Shown: piece after piece, positions 55,601 to 61,413 of the stretch | Numbering within the stretch: the first letter of the stretch is position 1 | How the letters are laid out: each line of letters opens with the position of its first letter | Assembly: GCA_963680875.1 (NCBI GenBank) | Contig: OY804589.1 | Coordinates: 32,838,962 to 32,902,961, forward strand | Direction of reading: 5' to 3' | Origin: Bathymodiolus brooksi | Taxonomy: Eukaryota; Mollusca; Bivalvia; Mytilida; Modiolidae | DNA: 64,000 nucleotides | The notes under the pieces: model-generated | What the model saw: only the letters and a program-made list of their open reading frames with translations | What the model was told of the DNA's origin: nothing | Database searches by the model: none | Made by a program: the position numbers and the translations under genes

Positions 55601-58600
55601 CTTTCTTTGTTTTCATACTATGAAACACAATTTTGCTTGGTGTTATCAACTAATACGACTTACACGTGTTCGAGATAACAAGATTCAACTGTAAAAATTG
55701 TTTTATTTCACTTACCAGGAATGTCACGATAATCTGTTCCAAAATTATAGGTTTCTTCCGTTTGAACAAGAACGTGTGGGGAAAAATTATCTACCGATCT
55801 TCGTCTTATTACATGGAATTCTCCGTTTATTACTAAATTACCATTCTGAAGTTAAAAGATAAAAGATGTATGATACATTTATTCCACATTTATATAGGGA
55901 TTGGGTTTTTTCTTTTTAAAGCCACTTTTAACAATATTTCAGTTAAATCGTGGACGTCAGTTTTATTGGTGGAGGAAACCAGAGTACCCGGTGTGTCTAT
56001 TAAATTATGTCGAATCCCAATGTCAATATTAGAGCAAGTAAGTATGCTTAATTCGAAAATTAATTCATTTAACTAAAAATCACATGATATTATGTACATA
56101 TCACATGACTATTTTTGAAAAGTAATAAGAGGAAGTAACAATGACTCATATATCGCCAAAATAAAAATTAAAAATAAAAAAAGTATTTGTTGACAAATTA
56201 ATCAAGAACATGCAAATTAATACCATTCATATATTTTATACCTACCAACACATAACTACATTCTGTATTGTGTCTACTCTCTGCACACTGTACACCAATG
56301 GCGGCAATTTGTTCAACGTCTGTATAAAATTGTATTTTCTGAAGAAGACAAAACAAAACAATGAAATAAAACATTTTTTTAGTTTACCATTTTTCAATCA
56401 TGTTTAAATATTTTTTGAATATGCTTAACCAAAAGATGGATTATCCAATACAAATAATTATCGTATACATGTAACTACTATTGCATTACAAATGTCGAAA
56501 ATAAATCACGATCAATCGTACAACACGTTAATAAAACTTTAAAGAAAACCAAGGGACAATTTAGGGAAACTGGTAACATTGGGTACACAAGACACAGGAC
56601 GAAGACAAACAAAACACAAAAACCATGTGGGTGGACCCATGTGCTCGCGAAGGGTATGCAGTTCCTGCCTCTTATAAGATACCCGCCATGCTACTCACAA
56701 AGTCAAAACATGTTGGACAGCACTATGCACAAACAAACACAATGACTTAAATATGACATGAGCTCTCCAACAAACAACTAGAGGTAAAGACGAAACGAAG
56801 ATCGCTGGTATGCGGAAATCGTATCGGACACCACAACACTTAGAACTTAGAGCATCAAGACACATAATGGACACAATGTACAACACGAACATCACAACTT
56901 AAAACCGAGGGCGAACTCAAGAGACACAGAAAAAGGAAAAGAAATTCACGAATGTGCGTTAGCGTATTAGTCATTGCCGTCGTTTTTCGGTTACGCATGA
57001 TTTATTTTGTGACATTCGGAACACAGGGGCTAGGTGCGTCCAAAAAAAAAAAAATACTATATAATACTACAAGGGGGCGAACTCACTTGCTTCCATTTTT
57101 TTAAGTCGTCGTGTTAAATTGATCGTAACTTCGGAACACCTTAATATTTTCAAAAAAAGTTTTCACTAGTCGAAAGTCAAGTAATTTTCCTTTCCAAAGA
57201 GACACCAATTGTTAGTGTAGGCCTCCGAACTGCTGAGGTATCATACACGAACCAAAACAAAACGGCGTGAAAATCCGAAATCGTACAAACGCTGGGTTGA
57301 CCACTTCCCATCTGTGTACTGACTTTCACATGCGTAAACGAGTCATTTTGACTAGCTAAATACTTTCATCCATTCTAATTACGTTAAAATTTCTTACCTT
57401 TCGCCAATTTATATGCCCTTTAAGTATGTTTTTGAAAAAAATCCCCTTTGCATCCTTCACAAACGCCATAGACATGAAAATTGAGAGAGTTCTAACGGGT
57501 TTTTTGATTGGCTGAACAAGTGGGGTTGAACCCTGGTGCTCTGAATGGGTGGAACATCATCTCCCCTTTTTACTTGTGGTAATCACAACTTACTTTACAT
57601 TCCTATCATGATTTCCTTGATGGAGGGTTGCTGCTAACAAGTAAGCTACTGAACCAAGGATTCCTAGAGGCTAAGTTAAAGACATCACTTCGATCGTTTT
57701 ACTGTCTCACAGTGACTTTGTTAACCATTACTGAGTCTCCGTGTCACGGATATGTTGAGTTTGTCATAATCACAATTCGATTCTTTCTTCATTCATGACC
57801 TATCACTGGGTTTGTAACATGAATATTACGATTGGTGCCACTAGTGGAATAGGAACTGGCTACCCTTCCGGAGCACCCGTGTTCACTCCTCGTTTTGAGA
57901 GGGATTCCTGTTGCTCGATAATTAGTTTTCTATGGAGTGTTTTGGGGATCATTATTTGTTCTTTTGTTCTTTTTTGCTTGGTCATTTTGGTTACCCCTTT
58001 GGGCATCTTCAAACTTTTTTTTAGCGTACATAGACCCATCCCAGTGACACATTTTCACATACAAAATCAATATTACAATCTTACAAGGGGCCGTCGTAGT
58101 CATGATCGTATGATAGATGGATTTACAACTACCTATGCAATCAGTGTTTATCACCACTGATGTTGTGGGTTCGAATCTTGATCTGGGCGAGGTGTACATT
58201 AGTATGTGATAAAGTTTGTCAGTGACTTGCGACAGATCTGTGGTTTTCTACGGTACTCTGGTTTCCTCCACCAATAAAACTGACTGCCACGATATAACTG
58301 AAATATTGTTGGAAGTGCCGTTAAACACCATTAAGCAAACAAACAAACAATGTAATCCTACAATATTCTTCTCATGGATATGTCCGAACTACTACTCACT
58401 AGACGTTACTAATGAATCAATTTATATATCAACCAATCAATCAATCAATCAATAAAAAATAATGTTTTTCTTTCGTTGATGCAATTTTAAAGATATATTT
58501 ACTTACTTTTTCACTCGCCGGTGTGTGTTTTACAATTTCATCATATTCTTGAGTGTAGTATGGCACCGCTGCTTTCAAGCTGTTTCTTCTTAGAAATAGT

Positions 58601-58721
58601 TTTATATGTTTCGTATTTGATGTTAAATTAAATTGTAATATTTGCGGGAAAGTATCTGCATCTCTCCTTTGTCGTCTACTGTGCGTACTTCCGTCGTCAA
58701 TAAGAGTTATCGTTACTTGTT
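43459..58721 (-). CDS. Reprolysin-type (ADAM/ADAMTS-like, M12B) metalloprotease gene, seven exons, partial
   Basis: Seven exons on the minus strand join with matching phases: 58721-58507, 56338-56246, 55845-55716, 54589-54454, 51372-51276, 48148-48071 and 43613-43459 (904 coding bases, about 301 codons). All introns start GT and end AG. The product reads as a secreted or membrane-anchored zinc metalloprotease. It has a prodomain ([26 protein letters not shown]), then the start of the catalytic domain ([51 protein letters not shown]). These are typical M12B landmarks. NLT, NFS and NWT are possible glycosylation sites. The signal peptide exon and the zinc-binding HExxH exon are not seen. The downstream exon should lie left of 43459, yet only repeats and the satellite are there. 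Family call is confident, subfamily not. Confidence 0.85.
43693..43776 (-). repeat. R2 dispersed repeat, copy 2
   Basis: Inverted copy with TTGTCTTCGTCGTGTTTCCA and GTTTCTCTAGATTGTCCATC, the reverse complement of the R2 words at 40.1 kb. Confidence 0.55.
44014..44078 (-). repeat. R2 dispersed repeat, fragment
   Basis: GTTGCCAGTATCTCTGG and TTTGTCCATTCTTGG match the inverted R2 words in short, diverged form. Confidence 0.45.
44122..44345 (+). mobile_element. SINE family B with tRNA-Pro-like head
   Basis: The head (44122-44201) keeps a perfect 7-bp acceptor-like stem, GAGACCG with CGGTCTC. Inside it, GTTCTCGC plus the loop CTCGGGT resembles the anticodon arm of tRNA-Pro(CGG), and GGACTCGAGCC is a B-box-like word. 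The T-arm does not fold properly, so this is not a functional tRNA gene. The body (GCAAAGACTGGTTTGCTCG, GAATGGAGCTACATGTC) recurs in the copy at 63432-63625. Confidence 0.65.
44346..44823. other. Intronic segment without recognised feature
   Basis: It contains minus-strand open frames of 66-68 codons, one with several cysteines, but they lack convincing splice sites or similarity. GGTGTTATCTCCCCTTT near 44650 is a word often found in molluscan dispersed repeats. I call nothing here. Confidence 0.4.
44824..44941 (-). repeat. R2 dispersed repeat, copy next to the LINE 3' end
   Basis: Inverted R2 words (CCTTATCTTCGTTCTGTG, GTTTCTCTAGATTGTCCATT) end immediately where the 3' region of the LINE begins. 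The LINE may have inserted at or in this repeat. Confidence 0.5.
44943..46641 (-). mobile_element. 5'-truncated non-LTR retrotransposon (jockey/CR1-like LINE)
   Basis: This is a minus-strand LINE remnant. From 5' to 3' it holds a truncated reverse transcriptase frame (46639-45053) and about 110 bp of 3' untranslated sequence. Coding similarity stops at about 46639, where a TGA precedes [12 protein letters not shown]. The endonuclease and any ORF1 are absent, the usual result of incomplete reverse transcription. It lies in the metalloprotease intron, in the gene's own orientation. The clade call rests on the C-terminal W-N-x-L-P...FKKE signature and is approximate. Confidence 0.85.
45053..46639 (-). 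pseudogene. LINE reverse transcriptase, one in-frame stop
   Basis: The frame runs about 528 codons from 46639 to 45053. Visible landmarks are [16 protein letters not shown] at the start, the [13 protein letters not shown] template-grip region, [36 protein letters not shown] and LFADDC (the catalytic Asp pair). The tail reads RLWNQLPEA and LESFKKE. A TAA stop at 45919-45917 interrupts the frame between GVPQGIVLG and [11 protein letters not shown]. This is the place where the family normally has a Pro. Both sides are in the same frame, so the lesion is a single nonsense codon, not a frameshift. The Ser usual after PQG is Ile here. The element cannot be active as it stands. Confidence 0.88.
46642..46862. 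other. Segment upstream of the LINE, unassigned
   Basis: It contains a minus-strand open frame (46887-46684) that reads plausibly ([19 protein letters not shown]) and ends near a GTATGT. I see no matching acceptor, and it does not fit the metalloprotease phases. It may be an old mobile-element remnant. Confidence 0.3.
46863..47028 (+). repeat. R1 dispersed repeat, copy 1
   Basis: It shows TTCGAAGAAGGACAG, GATCTACAAAAC, AAACTAAAGATCGAG, ACGAACCCCACTAAAAACC and AGCAGTTCCTGCTCCACT in order. The same order is seen at 53891 and 60441, and inverted at 55410 and 57834. No coding capacity; class unknown. Confidence 0.65.
47074..47168 (-). mobile_element. SINE, shared-3'-domain family, 3' fragment
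   Basis: Reverse-complement words AACTTTCAACAATATTTCAG, CAGTTTTATTGGTGGAG and GGGAAAACC mark the 3' domain only. Confidence 0.65.
47240..47492 (-). mobile_element. SINE type 1, near full-length
   Basis: On the minus strand it holds the tRNA-like head (GATCGCATAGTAGTTGGAT, then a B-box-like stretch), the middle part with GTGATAAAGTTTGTCAGTGA, and the 3' domain ending GGGGCGTTAAATACC. The layout equals the copies at 53540 and 58086. Confidence 0.75.
47536..47690 (+). repeat. R3 dispersed repeat, copy 2
   Basis: GCAAAATTGATACCACTAAC, ACACACAAATAAAAGACCGC and CTAGTTTTATGGGTCC match the R3 copy at 43.0 kb with divergence. Confidence 0.55.
47691..48070. other. Intron segment with TTTCGTGG near-palindrome
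   Basis: At about 47858-47874 the word TTTCGTGGTCCACGAAA is almost a perfect palindrome, and AATTTTCGTGGTTTC follows at 47934. Such TTCGTGG words mark a common molluscan interspersed repeat, but I cannot set its ends. No exon other than the one at 48071-48148 is visible. Confidence 0.35.
48071..48148 (-). CDS. Metalloprotease exon: catalytic domain strand region
   Basis: A 78-bp, phase 0-0 exon with acceptor AATTTCTAG and donor GAT|GTAAGT. It encodes 26 residues, [20 protein letters not shown] followed by GIYVAD. The M-x-V-x-Y...I-x-x-x-x-A-G-I pattern continues the M12B fold directly from the preceding exon. Confidence 0.85.
48149..48828. other. Intron segment without recognised feature
   Basis: AT-rich intronic sequence between the exon at 48071-48148 and a SINE. 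I see no coding signal, repeat period or inverted repeat here. Confidence 0.5.
48829..49086 (-). mobile_element. SINE type 2, full-length
   Basis: Minus-strand element with the shared 3' domain (GAAATATTGCTGAAAGTGG, TTAAACACA) but a different head. The head carries the words GGATTACCCAACAACTCATA and ATACGGCGTGGG and a GTGCACTCGACTCGCAGCC linker. It corresponds throughout to the plus-strand copy at 61142-61413. Confidence 0.75.
49087..49479. other. Intron segment with a decayed SINE
   Basis: From about 49361 to 49462 faint SINE words appear (AGGTGTACTCGATACAAC, ACAACGATATTACTGATTAT, ATTGTTGAAAGTG). The rest has no recognisable structure. Confidence 0.4.
49480..51113 (+). mobile_element. Non-autonomous element 2 with hairpin ends and ~165-bp tandem core
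   Basis: It starts AACTAGAGCTGTGAG with a hairpin GTGAG/CTCAC around TGAC. About 480 bp of single-copy sequence follows, then a tandem core (49978-51040) and GGACGGACAGGG. The 3' hairpin is TCCCCCAAAC with GTTTGCGGGA around TTT, followed by GGAATAAAAAG. Start, core period, GGACGGAC stretch, 3' hairpin and TAAAAAG end all parallel element 1, although the sequences differ. This supports one structural superfamily, possibly rolling-circle (Helitron/Helentron-like) or pearl/CvE-type. Confidence 0.68.
49978..51040 (+). repeat. Tandem core of element 2, ~165-bp units
   Basis: The word GGAGTTGCGCTTACAAG recurs near 50283, 50453, 50526, 50689, 50858 and 51020, with earlier diverged forms near 50020 and 50163. 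Spacing is 163-170 bp except one shortened unit of about 72 bp. Each unit also holds TTATCTCCCCTTC, TTCATGCACATCTGCAGG and GTGTAAAGTTTCA. Confidence 0.8.
51276..51372 (-). CDS. Metalloprotease exon: catalytic domain helix 1
   Basis: A 97-bp exon between ATTTTTCAG and GCT|GTAAGT. After the split Tyr codon it encodes [15 protein letters not shown] and [12 protein letters not shown], matching the first long helix and the YY--YVN pattern of reprolysins. A 92-bp tandem repeat begins about 30 bp upstream of its acceptor. Confidence 0.85.
51400..51935 (+). repeat. ~92-bp tandem repeat, about six units
   Basis: GGTAAATCGTACCCCTTACA marks units near 51483, 51579, 51651, 51741, 51834 and 51924. Each unit continues with TAAATTTAGTAAGAAAC and AGCACGGGTGGTTCTGTTC. 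Spacing is 90-96 bp, with one 72-bp unit. The repeat lies in the intron just upstream of the acceptor of the exon at 51276-51372. Confidence 0.85.
52208..52666. mobile_element. MITE with ~105-bp terminal inverted repeats
   Basis: The arms 52208-52313 and 52563-52666 are inverted copies: ACTAAGATATTTCCCTATAT on the left matches ATATAGGGAAATATCTTAGT on the right, and GAAGTCATTCCTTA matches TAAGGAATGACTTC. The central 249 bp is AT-rich and non-coding. The target duplication and superfamily are not clear. Confidence 0.8.
52667..52954. other. Intron segment without recognised feature
   Basis: An open frame of 71 codons spans 52630-52845 but starts inside the MITE arm and has no splice signals or similarity. 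It is taken as chance. Confidence 0.4.
52955..53430. mobile_element. MITE with ~200-bp inverted repeats, Tc1/mariner-like tips
   Basis: Arms 52955-53147 and 53228-53430 are inverted copies around an 80-bp centre; for example TATGAGTGGTTTTTATTTG on the left pairs with CAAATAAAAACCACTCATA on the right. The tips read ATGTGGCCAAAAGTATTGCC. GTGGCCAAAAGTATT is the usual tip style of Tc1/mariner elements. ATGTGGC...GCCACAT also makes a small hairpin within each tip. No transposase is encoded. Confidence 0.85.
53540..53802 (-). mobile_element. SINE type 1, full-length, with TTAGGG-like tail
   Basis: On the minus strand the order is GGCCGTCGTGGTCGTGATCG head, GTTCGCACCCG B-box region, GTGATAAAGTTGTCAGTGAC, then the 3' domain ending GGCGTTAAACACCATAACCC. 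In plus orientation the tail reads GGGTTAGGGTTA. Confidence 0.8.
53891..54101 (+). repeat. R1 dispersed repeat, copy 2
   Basis: GGGGCAATCAGAATCCGTA, TCGAAGAAGGACAAACAA, AAACTAAAGATCCG, GAACCACCCCACTAAACACC and GTATTCAGTTCCTGTTTCAC appear in order. A second small R1 piece (GATCGAGTAACACGAACCCC) follows at about 54152. Confidence 0.65.
54218..54238 (+). repeat. Poly-G tract of about 21
   Basis: An uninterrupted G run follows TGAATAT and precedes TCGGGG. Two CCCTAA-like units lie just to its left. The length of such runs is often uncertain in assemblies. Confidence 0.9.
54240..54432 (-). mobile_element. SINE type 1, partial
   Basis: Reverse-complement words GCCACTTTCAACAATATTTC, TTTATTGGTGGAGGAAAC, GCAAGTCACTGACAAAC and TTTATCACACAATATTG identify the 3' domain and middle part. 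The head is eroded near TCGAACTCGCAATTTTAGTG. Confidence 0.72.
54454..54589 (-). CDS. Metalloprotease exon: prodomain-catalytic junction
   Basis: A 136-bp exon (AAATTTCAG before it, ATA|GTAAGA after it), starting two bases into a codon and ending two bases into the next. It encodes [17 protein letters not shown], a basic stretch that could be the maturation site. This is followed by [17 protein letters not shown], the first beta strand of an M12B catalytic domain. Confidence 0.85.
54640..54810. mobile_element. Possible pogo/Tigger-like MITE remnant
   Basis: TACAGTTAAACTTGCTTTAA with AAAGGACACCTC on one side, and AAAGGACACATG then GTGTCCATTATATACA on the other, look like diverged terminal repeats of the CAGTTAAACCT type. 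The match is weak and the ends are uncertain. Confidence 0.3.
55005..55400. repeat. Diverged ~140-bp direct duplication with an insertion
   Basis: AGGCCAGAAAAATAAGCGAC at about 55016 corresponds to GGGCCAGAACAATAAGCTG at about 55155. CGTTAAACCGAACATTGGTA (55065) with GTGCTTTGAAATAG corresponds to CGCTAAACTGAATATTGATA (55332) with ATACTTTGAAATAG. The second copy is interrupted by about 120 bp containing a TTGTTG-rich run. Confidence 0.55.
55410..55612 (-). repeat. R1 dispersed repeat, inverted copy
   Basis: GACGGGTGCCACTAGTAGAT, CAACCCTTTCCGGAATCC and CGTTAGTTTTCTGTGTAGTG are the reverse complements of the R1 3' words. The 5' part trails off near ATTGTCTATCCTTCTTTGAT. Confidence 0.6.
55716..55845 (-). 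CDS. Metalloprotease exon: C-terminal prodomain
   Basis: A 130-bp exon between AACTTCAG and CTG|GTAAGT. It encodes [31 protein letters not shown] and TDYRDIP, then one base of the next codon. The G-x-x-x-I-x-G-x-F/Y-x-I-x-P-like pattern followed by a P-H motif is characteristic of the end of reprolysin prodomains. Confidence 0.82.
55905..55992 (-). mobile_element. SINE 3' fragment
   Basis: AGCCACTTTTAACAATATTT, GACGTCAGTTTTATTGGTGG and AACCAGAGTACCCGG show a short piece of the shared 3' domain, close to the exon at 55716-55845. Confidence 0.65.
56246..56338 (-). CDS. Metalloprotease exon: middle of prodomain
   Basis: A 93-bp, phase 0-0 exon between TTCTTCAG and TTG|GTAGGT. It encodes 31 residues, including [18 protein letters not shown] and TECSYVL. 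The two cysteines, one of which might serve a cysteine-switch role in this family, cannot be assigned without the rest of the protein. It joins in frame to the flanking exons. Confidence 0.8.
56536..56686 (+). repeat. R2 dispersed repeat, copy with R1-like end
   Basis: GGACAATTTAGGGAAACTGG and ACAGGACGAAGACAAACAAA match R2. The end, GTGCTCGCGAAGGGTATGCA followed by GTTCCTGCC, resembles the R1 terminus. R1 and R2 may therefore share a terminal module. Confidence 0.5.
56690..57833. other. Intron segment without recognised gene
   Basis: Within the 2.2-kb intron between exons at 58507 and 56338. It contains short homopolymers (A13 near 57040) and a degraded R1-like end near 57525 (GGGGTTGAACCCTGGTGCTC). 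No coding exon is supported on either strand. Confidence 0.5.
57834..58025 (-). repeat. R1 dispersed repeat, inverted copy
   Basis: GGTGCCACTAGTGGAATAGG, ACCCTTCCGGAGCACCCG, TAATTAGTTTTCTATGGAGT and TTGGGCATCTTCAAAC are reverse complements of R1 words in the expected order. The 121-codon plus-strand open frame over it is incidental. Confidence 0.65.
58086..58350 (+). mobile_element. SINE type 1, complete reference copy
   Basis: The head runs from GGGGCCGTCGTAGTCATGAT to the B-box GGGTTCGAATC at about 58168. The middle is GTGATAAAGTTTGTCAGTGA. The 3' domain is CTCCACCAATAAAACTGAC, CCACGATATAACTGAAATAT and GTTAAACACCATTAAG, with a CAAACAAACAAACAA tail. Box A and box B words fit a pol III promoter derived from tRNA. 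The family may be one of the published molluscan V-SINE/MetaSINE groups; a library search is needed to name it. Confidence 0.82.
58507..58721 (-). CDS. Metalloprotease exon: N-terminal prodomain
   Basis: A 215-bp exon bounded by TTTATTCAG on its 5' side and AAA|GTAAGT on its 3' side. The first two bases complete a codon from an unseen upstream exon. It encodes [11 protein letters not shown], a basic SRRQRRDAD stretch, then [11 protein letters not shown] and [11 protein letters not shown]. That is the usual reprolysin prodomain pattern of a beta-rich segment followed by L-x-L-R-R-N. The RRQRR run looks like a proprotein-convertase site but lies early in the prodomain, so its use is uncertain. 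Confidence 0.85.
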
Positions 58722-58879
58722 CTGAATAAATAAAAGATGAAAATGTTGCTTTAGTATTCAAAGTTCAAAGTTATGATGTTTTTTTCAATTATATGCCAAT
58801 GTTCACGAATGATGGTCAATGTTCTAATGAATATATCCCCATGTTGCTTAAGTGCTCTTATTGGGACGTTTTCTTGGTT

Positions 58880-59832
58880 GTTTTTTAAGGGTCCGTCGTG
58901 GTCGTGATACTCATATGAGTCGGAGTTTCTTCAAAAGCTTGTAAAAGATAAGACGATTCATGAGGCTAGAGCCTTTAATTTCACATACAGGTATATTGAT
59001 GACGTTTTATCTATCAATAATTCTAGATTTGCAGAATTTCTTCCATTGATATATCCTCCAGAGCTGGAAGTTAAAGAGACTACCGATACAGCTTCGTCCG
59101 CATCATTTTTGGACTTATACCTCGAATTTGACGACAGTGGTCAACTCAGTACTAAAATTTATGATAAGCGGGACGACTTCAATTTTAAAATCATAAATTT
59201 TCCAAACATGTGCAGCAATATACCAGCTTCTCCTGCATATGGTGTTTACATCTCGCAATTGATTCGCTATGCAAGGGCCAGTAGCAATTATTCTGATTTC
59301 CTGAAACGTCATCTTCATCTGAGAAACAGGCTACTGGACCAGGGCTATAAAAAGATTCGCCTTATTCGATCTCTTAAAAGTTTATATTCCGATACCAATA
59401 TCTTGTCGAAATATATTCCGTCTCTGCAGAAAAAATTATAAGCGATGCATTTTCATATAGTGAAAATGTATAAAGATAAAGAAGTCAAAAATGTCAAGGA
59501 TATTTTTTTTTGTCAATTTGTGACGTAAAAATATTTTTGACATTTACGTCACCGAATATGGTACTGCTTTGACAATTATTTTACCTATTTTGTTCCTGTA
59601 TTTAAATACTGTTACAGTGACAGCTGGAACCTTTGAATCGTAATGAGAGCGGGAGGTTTGGCGCCTTAAAATCTGATTCAACCCACCATTTCTTTAGAAA
59701 TGCCTGTATTAAGTCAGGGTCATTACGGTTTTCACAGTTTTCCGGTTGTTGACTGATTTTGTCTATTTATATAATTATGAGTTTTGACTTTCCCTTTGTA
59801 AGATTGTTCGGAGTTCGGTAATTTTGTTATTA
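58880..59832 (+). mobile_element. Reverse-transcriptase element fragment, YIDD type, with 3' region
   Basis: A 5'-truncated retroelement. Coding similarity begins at about 58898 and ends at a TAA at 59439-59441. About 390 bp of 3' sequence follows, with words (GCGGGAGGTTTGGCGCC, TTCAACCCACCATTTCTTTA, TTCGGAGTTCGGTAATTTTG) that I associate with the same element in other marine animals. Just before the coding part, GGGTCCGTCGTGGTCGTGAT matches the SINE type 1 head, so the two may have been joined. Confidence 0.75.
58898..59441 (+). pseudogene. C-terminal part of a YIDD reverse transcriptase
   Basis: Open frame of about 180 codons reading YSYESEFLQKLVKDK, TYRYIDDVLSINN (the catalytic Asp pair), LIYPPELEVKETTDT, KIYDKRDDFNFKIINFP, CSNIPASPAYGVYISQLIRY and FLKRHLHLRNRLLDQGY. 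The N-terminal half of the reverse transcriptase and any endonuclease are absent, so it is not functional. This protein type is widespread in invertebrate genomes. Whether it is Penelope-like I cannot prove here. The remaining frame has no stops, so the insertion may be fairly young. Confidence 0.75.
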
Positions 59833-59837
59833 CCCTT

Positions 59838-60005
59838 ATGGCAGTTGTGAGTTCGAACGCCGTTTATGGCGAGTTGTACTCGATACAACATTATGTGATA
59901 GGTCGGTGGTTTTCTCCGGGTACATCTGTTTCCTCCACCAATAAATCTGACAGCCACGATATAACTAAAATATTGTTGAAAGTGGCGTTAAACACCATAA
60001 CACCT
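59838..60005 (+). mobile_element. SINE type 1, 5'-truncated with internal deletion
   Basis: It starts at the B-box region (GTGAGTTCGAACGCC), has CATTATGTGATA joined directly to GGTCGGTGGTTTTCTCC, and ends with GGCGTTAAACACCATAACAC. Confidence 0.72.
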
Positions 60006-60440
60006 AACCTTGGTTGTTTCATCAATCGACCAGGTCTATTTAACTCGAAATGATTGGCTATAGGGAATACCCATAGAACATGTCAGATTTGTGGCAAATA
60101 TATTGATATTTGTCAGTTGGTTTGCAGTTATATATCTATTGATATTATTCTATTAGAAAGTATAGTGTTGTGTCCAGAAATGTTATTTTGGTTTCAGAAA
60201 TTTAATGGCTAGAGTGGGCATTATTAGAGTGGTGAAGACATTTTTAAGTTCATCTTTGTATTGATACCATTTCATGTCATCCTCGTTAGTGAATCTAAAC
60301 CATTGAATTTGGTTGTAGTAGGGAAATGTCTAATACGTGCTTTTCTAATTTGCCTATAAACAGGCTGGCATATGAAAGTACCATCTTTCTTATCATAGCT
60401 GTCCTATTTATTTACATGACGGAAATTGTATATATTCAAA
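60006..60440. other. Intergenic segment, nothing recognised
   Basis: AT-rich sequence. TCATAGCTGTCCTATTTATT at about 60394 recurs near 60846, so the right end probably belongs to the R1-like repeat copy that follows. No exon for a signal peptide is evident. Confidence 0.4.
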
Positions 60441-60778
60441 GTAAGAAGAGTTTGAGGATACCAAAGGGGCAATCAGAATCCGTATATCGAAGAAGAACAG
60501 ACAACACAAGAACAGACAACACAAGAACAGACAACACAAGAACAGACAACACAAGAACAGACAACACAAGAACAGACAACACAAGAACAGACAACACAAG
60601 AACACACAACACAAGAACAGACAACACAACGGCCAACAGAAAAAGTACAAAATGACAACGATCTACAAAACATACACATAAAACTAAAGATCGAGTAACA
60701 CGAACCCCACTAAAAACCTTGGGTGACCTCAGGTGCCACGGAAGGGTAAGCAGTTCCTGTTCCACTAGTGGCACCCGT
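60441..60778 (+). repeat. R1 dispersed repeat with internal minisatellite
   Basis: R1 words GGGGCAATCAGAATCCGTA, TATCGAAGAAGAACAGACAA, AACTAAAGATCGAGTAACAC, GAACCCCACTAAAAACC and CTGTTCCACTAGTGGCACCC are present in order. Where other copies have one ACAGACAACAC-like word, this copy has nine tandem units. Confidence 0.7.
60494..60628 (+). repeat. 15-bp minisatellite, nine units
   Basis: The unit AGAACAGACAACACA is repeated nine times. Only the eighth unit differs, with ACACAC for ACAGAC. Open frames over it on both strands (RTDNT or CCLFL-type repeats) follow from 15 being divisible by three and are not evidence of a gene. Confidence 0.92.
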
Positions 60779-60881
60779 CTAAGATGTGTTTTTTCCTAGT
60801 TTTCCCATAAATATATTTGCATATGAAATCCCCATCTTTATTACCATAGCTGTCCTATTGATTTACAGGACGGAACTTGTG

Positions 60882-60991
60882 GTCATATGGAAGTTGGATT
60901 TACAACTACCTATGCAATCACCACTGATGTTGTGAGTTCAACTCTCGATAAGTGAAAGTGGCGTTAAACATCACCAAACAAACAAACAAAC
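60882..60991 (+). mobile_element. SINE type 1, internally deleted
   Basis: The head GGATTTACAACTACCTATGC and the B-box GTGAGTTCAACTC are followed almost directly by AAGTGGCGTTAAACATCACC and a CAAACAAACAAACAAACG tail. Nearly the whole body is missing. Confidence 0.7.
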
Positions 60992-61084
60992 GTAAGTATG
61001 TCCTTTTTAGTAACGTGTACGTGATTTTGAGAAGGTCAACATCTTGTTAGGTATGATATTCAAAGCAATTATCATTTATACATG

Positions 61085-61141
<57 letters not shown>
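61085..61141. repeat. (AT)n microsatellite
   Basis: About 28 uninterrupted AT units immediately precede SINE type 2. Confidence 0.95.
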
Positions 61142-61144
<3 letters not shown>

Positions 61145-61413
61145 GTCCGAGTGGTTCAATGAGCTAGGTAGCTGGATTACCCAACAACTCATACAAGCCT
61201 ATCACCAATACGGCGTGGATTCGCGCCCGGGTTTTTTAATGACAAAAAAGGTGCACTCGACTCGCAGCCGCAAGTGATCAAGTTTACCAGATGCTTGCCC
61301 ATGGTCGGTGGTTCTCTTCGGGTACTCCGGCTTCTTCCACCACTAAAACTGGTCGCCATGATATAGCTGAAATATTGCTGAAAGTGGTGTTAAACACCAA
61401 AAATCAATCAATC
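61142..61413 (+). mobile_element. SINE type 2, full-length
   Basis: The head GGGTCCGAGTGGTTCAATGA with the B-box-like GGATTCGCGCCC is followed by a GTGCACTCGACTCGCAGCCG linker. The shared 3' domain follows (CTTCCACCACTAAAACTGG, TGATATAGCTGAAATATTGC, GTTAAACACC), with an AATCAATCAATC tail. It pairs with the inverted copy at 48829-49086. Confidence 0.8.

Noticed and set aside
57795..58160. A 121-codon plus-strand protein with a hydrophobic segment.
   Set aside because: It is made of an inverted R1 repeat followed by the SINE head, both recognised repeats.
59046..59441. A host gene encoding a 131-residue protein.
   Set aside because: The sequence reads as the C-terminal end of a mobile reverse transcriptase, and the frame continues upstream to the YIDD motif.
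60408..60774. Repetitive proteins (RTDNT on plus, CCLFL or VLVLS on minus) of 80-112 codons.
   Set aside because: All derive from the 15-bp minisatellite, which stays open in several frames because 15 is divisible by three.
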